Assembly: GCA_017880705.1 (NCBI GenBank)
Contig: JADGRS010000019.1
Location: forward strand, 1 to 16,772
DNA length: 16,772 nt
Source: Burkholderiales bacterium
GTDB lineage: Bacteria; Pseudomonadota; Gammaproteobacteria; Burkholderiales; Usitatibacteraceae
Direction: 5' to 3'
The notes under the pieces are model-generated. The model had not been told where the DNA came from. It did no database searches and was given only the letters and a program-made list of their open reading frames with translations. Made by a program: the position numbers and the translations under genes. Numbering within the stretch: the stretch's first letter is position 1; every line of letters starts with the position of its first letter. This document shows positions 15,786 to 16,772 of this stretch, in pieces.

Positions 15786-16772
15786 CGTTGAAGCGCCGGA
15801 TCCCGGCGCCCGCGGTCACGCGATCGCAGCTGCGCAATCCCTCGCAGGTGAAAGCAGGCGGGGGCGTGCAGCCTGCGGCGCCTTCGAGCTGCGCGTTGTC
15901 CTCCTCGAGCCATTGGCGTACCTGCGCCACGTTGGTGCCGCCGCGGTTTTGCACGAATCCGTCGCGCAGCGCCGGCGCCCCCGCGACGATGACGGCGAAC
16001 TGTCGGGGCGCGCCGACCGCGCGTCCCGAAGGATCCACGAGCTCGAGGCACGCCGCGCCGTCGCACGAAGGCGCGCCCGCGCCTGGCGAGAAGCCGCTCG
16101 CGAGCGCATAGAAGACGTAGGGCTTCCAGGCGCTCCACCACGAGTTCGCATCGTGGCCCGCGGTACCGCCTTCGCCCGCGGGATTGCCCGCCGGCAGGCT
16201 CCGATGCGCGCCATCGTCGCCGGGCGCGATCGCGATGCGGCACGCATCGTTCGCGGTCGGGAGCTCGAGAAGATTTTCCGGAGCGCGCGATTGCCAGCGC
16301 CACCAGCGATCGAGCATCGCCGTGGCCGCGGCATCGGCGAAGGGCGTGTCGGGAATTCGGCCGAATCGCGCGCCGCGCCGTCCTTCCCACACGTCGCCGG
16401 ATTGCAGGCACGCGGGCGTCGCCCACGGGTAGCGGCCTCGATTCTCGGGGCTCGACGCATAGCGCCGCAGGCAGTGGCTCGCTTCGAGCGCGACCCTCGC
16501 CATGATGCGCGGCATCACGTCGCGATAGGCCACGACGGCGATGCGGTCGTTCACCGCGACGCGTCCGTCGGGAAACGCGACCGGGCCCTGGATGAATCCA
16601 TTGGCGTTGCGCGGCCGCCCGGCCCCGTCGTTCCTGTCGACGAAGTCGGCGTTGTCCTCGTCCGCATAGCGCGCGCCGGACGCCTTGTCGAGGTAGTTCA
16701 CCGGATTGCAGTGATCCGCGCGCTGCGGCGGATCGGTGACGCAGCGTCCCGACGCGTCGCAGTCCTGCGGAC
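15763..16772 (-). CDS. Large pseudopilin-associated exported-type protein, C-terminal part (5' truncated by window)
   Basis: An open frame of about 335 codons runs in from the right edge and stops with TGA at 15763-15765. The visible part contains a NDRIAVVAYRDVMPRIMARV segment, RYPWATPACL, a long Gly/Ser/Cys-containing middle, SWWSAWKPYVFYALASG, RQFAVIVAGAPALRDGF, VRQWLEEDNAQLEG and the end RFNDVVSAYP. From memory, proteins with this NDRIA...YPWA pattern and a FNDVV ending occur next to prepilin-like genes in betaproteobacteria, and some begin with a prepilin leader; the N-terminus is outside the window, so this cannot be checked here. Eight or more Cys suggest periplasmic disulfides. It overlaps the downstream pseudopilin by 23 bp, which argues for a functional pair. 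A GTG at 16699-16701 is internal, because the frame is open to the edge. Confidence 0.7.
   Translation of the reverse strand, partial: PQDCDASGRCVTDPPQRADHCNPVNYLDKASGARYADEDNADFVDRNDGAGRPRNANGFIQGPVAFPDGRVAVNDRIAVVAYRDVMPRIMARVALEASHCLRRYASSPENRGRYPWATPACLQSGDVWEGRRGARFGRIPDTPFADAAATAMLDRWWRWQSRAPENLLELPTANDACRIAIAPGDDGAHRSLPAGNPAGEGGTAGHDANSWWSAWKPYVFYALASGFSPGAGAPSCDGAACLELVDPSGRAVGAPRQFAVIVAGAPALRDGFVQNRGGTNVAQVRQWLEEDNAQLEGAAGCTPPPAFTCEGLRSCDRVTAGAGIRRFNDVVSAYP

Noticed and set aside
1..16772. CRISPR arrays, tRNA or rRNA genes, insertion sequences, phage or toxin-antitoxin genes
   Set aside because: No regularly spaced repeats, transposase-like frames, terminal repeats or RNA gene signatures were seen in any gap, and the gaps are too short for most of these.

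Overview
This is chromosomal core sequence from a high-GC Gram-negative bacterium, most likely a betaproteobacterium. The evidence is strong GC bias with long stop-free antisense frames, a type IV pilus PilY1 gene, an outer-membrane lifestyle (lspA, TonB-like protein, pseudopilins), and a gene order matching the conserved proteobacterial block murJ-ribF-ileS-lspA-ispH next to minor-pilin genes and rpsT. I cannot assign a genus from sequence alone. There are no insertion sequences, phage genes, CRISPR arrays, tRNA or rRNA genes. Genes are packed tightly: the largest gaps are 7792-7938 (147 bp, rpsT promoter and leader), 14892-14993 (102 bp, folE2 promoter) and 8212-8294 (83 bp, terminator). No stretch over 300 bases lacks a gene.

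Layout. (1) 2-1058, plus strand: the 3' end of pilY1, a strong intrinsic terminator, and a small membrane-anchored protein with a TonB-like C-terminal domain. (2) 1039-7791, minus strand: a compact operon read murJ, ribF, ileS, lspA, ispH (lipid II flipping, flavin cofactors, Ile-tRNA charging, lipoprotein maturation, isoprenoid synthesis), with overlapping or nearly touching genes. (3) 7801-12715, plus strand: rpsT with its promoter and terminator, then argD-argF-argG, which form most of the ornithine-to-arginine branch, followed by yajQ and a GNAT acetyltransferase. (4) 12712-14072: a minus-strand class I glutamine amidotransferase and a plus-strand exported retropepsin-like aspartic protease whose start codons lie head to head, 2 bp apart. 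(5) 14085-16772, minus strand: folE2 with its own promoter, a prepilin-type pseudopilin, and a large exported-type protein truncated by the window edge.

How the genes work together. argD, argF and argG are consecutive arginine-synthesis steps, with argD and argF linked by a GTGA overlap. The murJ operon combines envelope biogenesis with translation and cofactor supply, and its cistrons look translationally coupled. The clearest case is a perfect inverted repeat at the murJ stop/ribF start that would bury the ribF start codon. Type IV filament components lie at both ends, but pilY1 and the right-hand pseudopilin pair look like separate systems.

I found no clear new defence or biosynthetic system. 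The least-explained items are the pseudopilin pair, the TonB-like protein in the usual pilE position, the head-to-head amidotransferase/protease start, and the murJ-ribF RNA hairpin.
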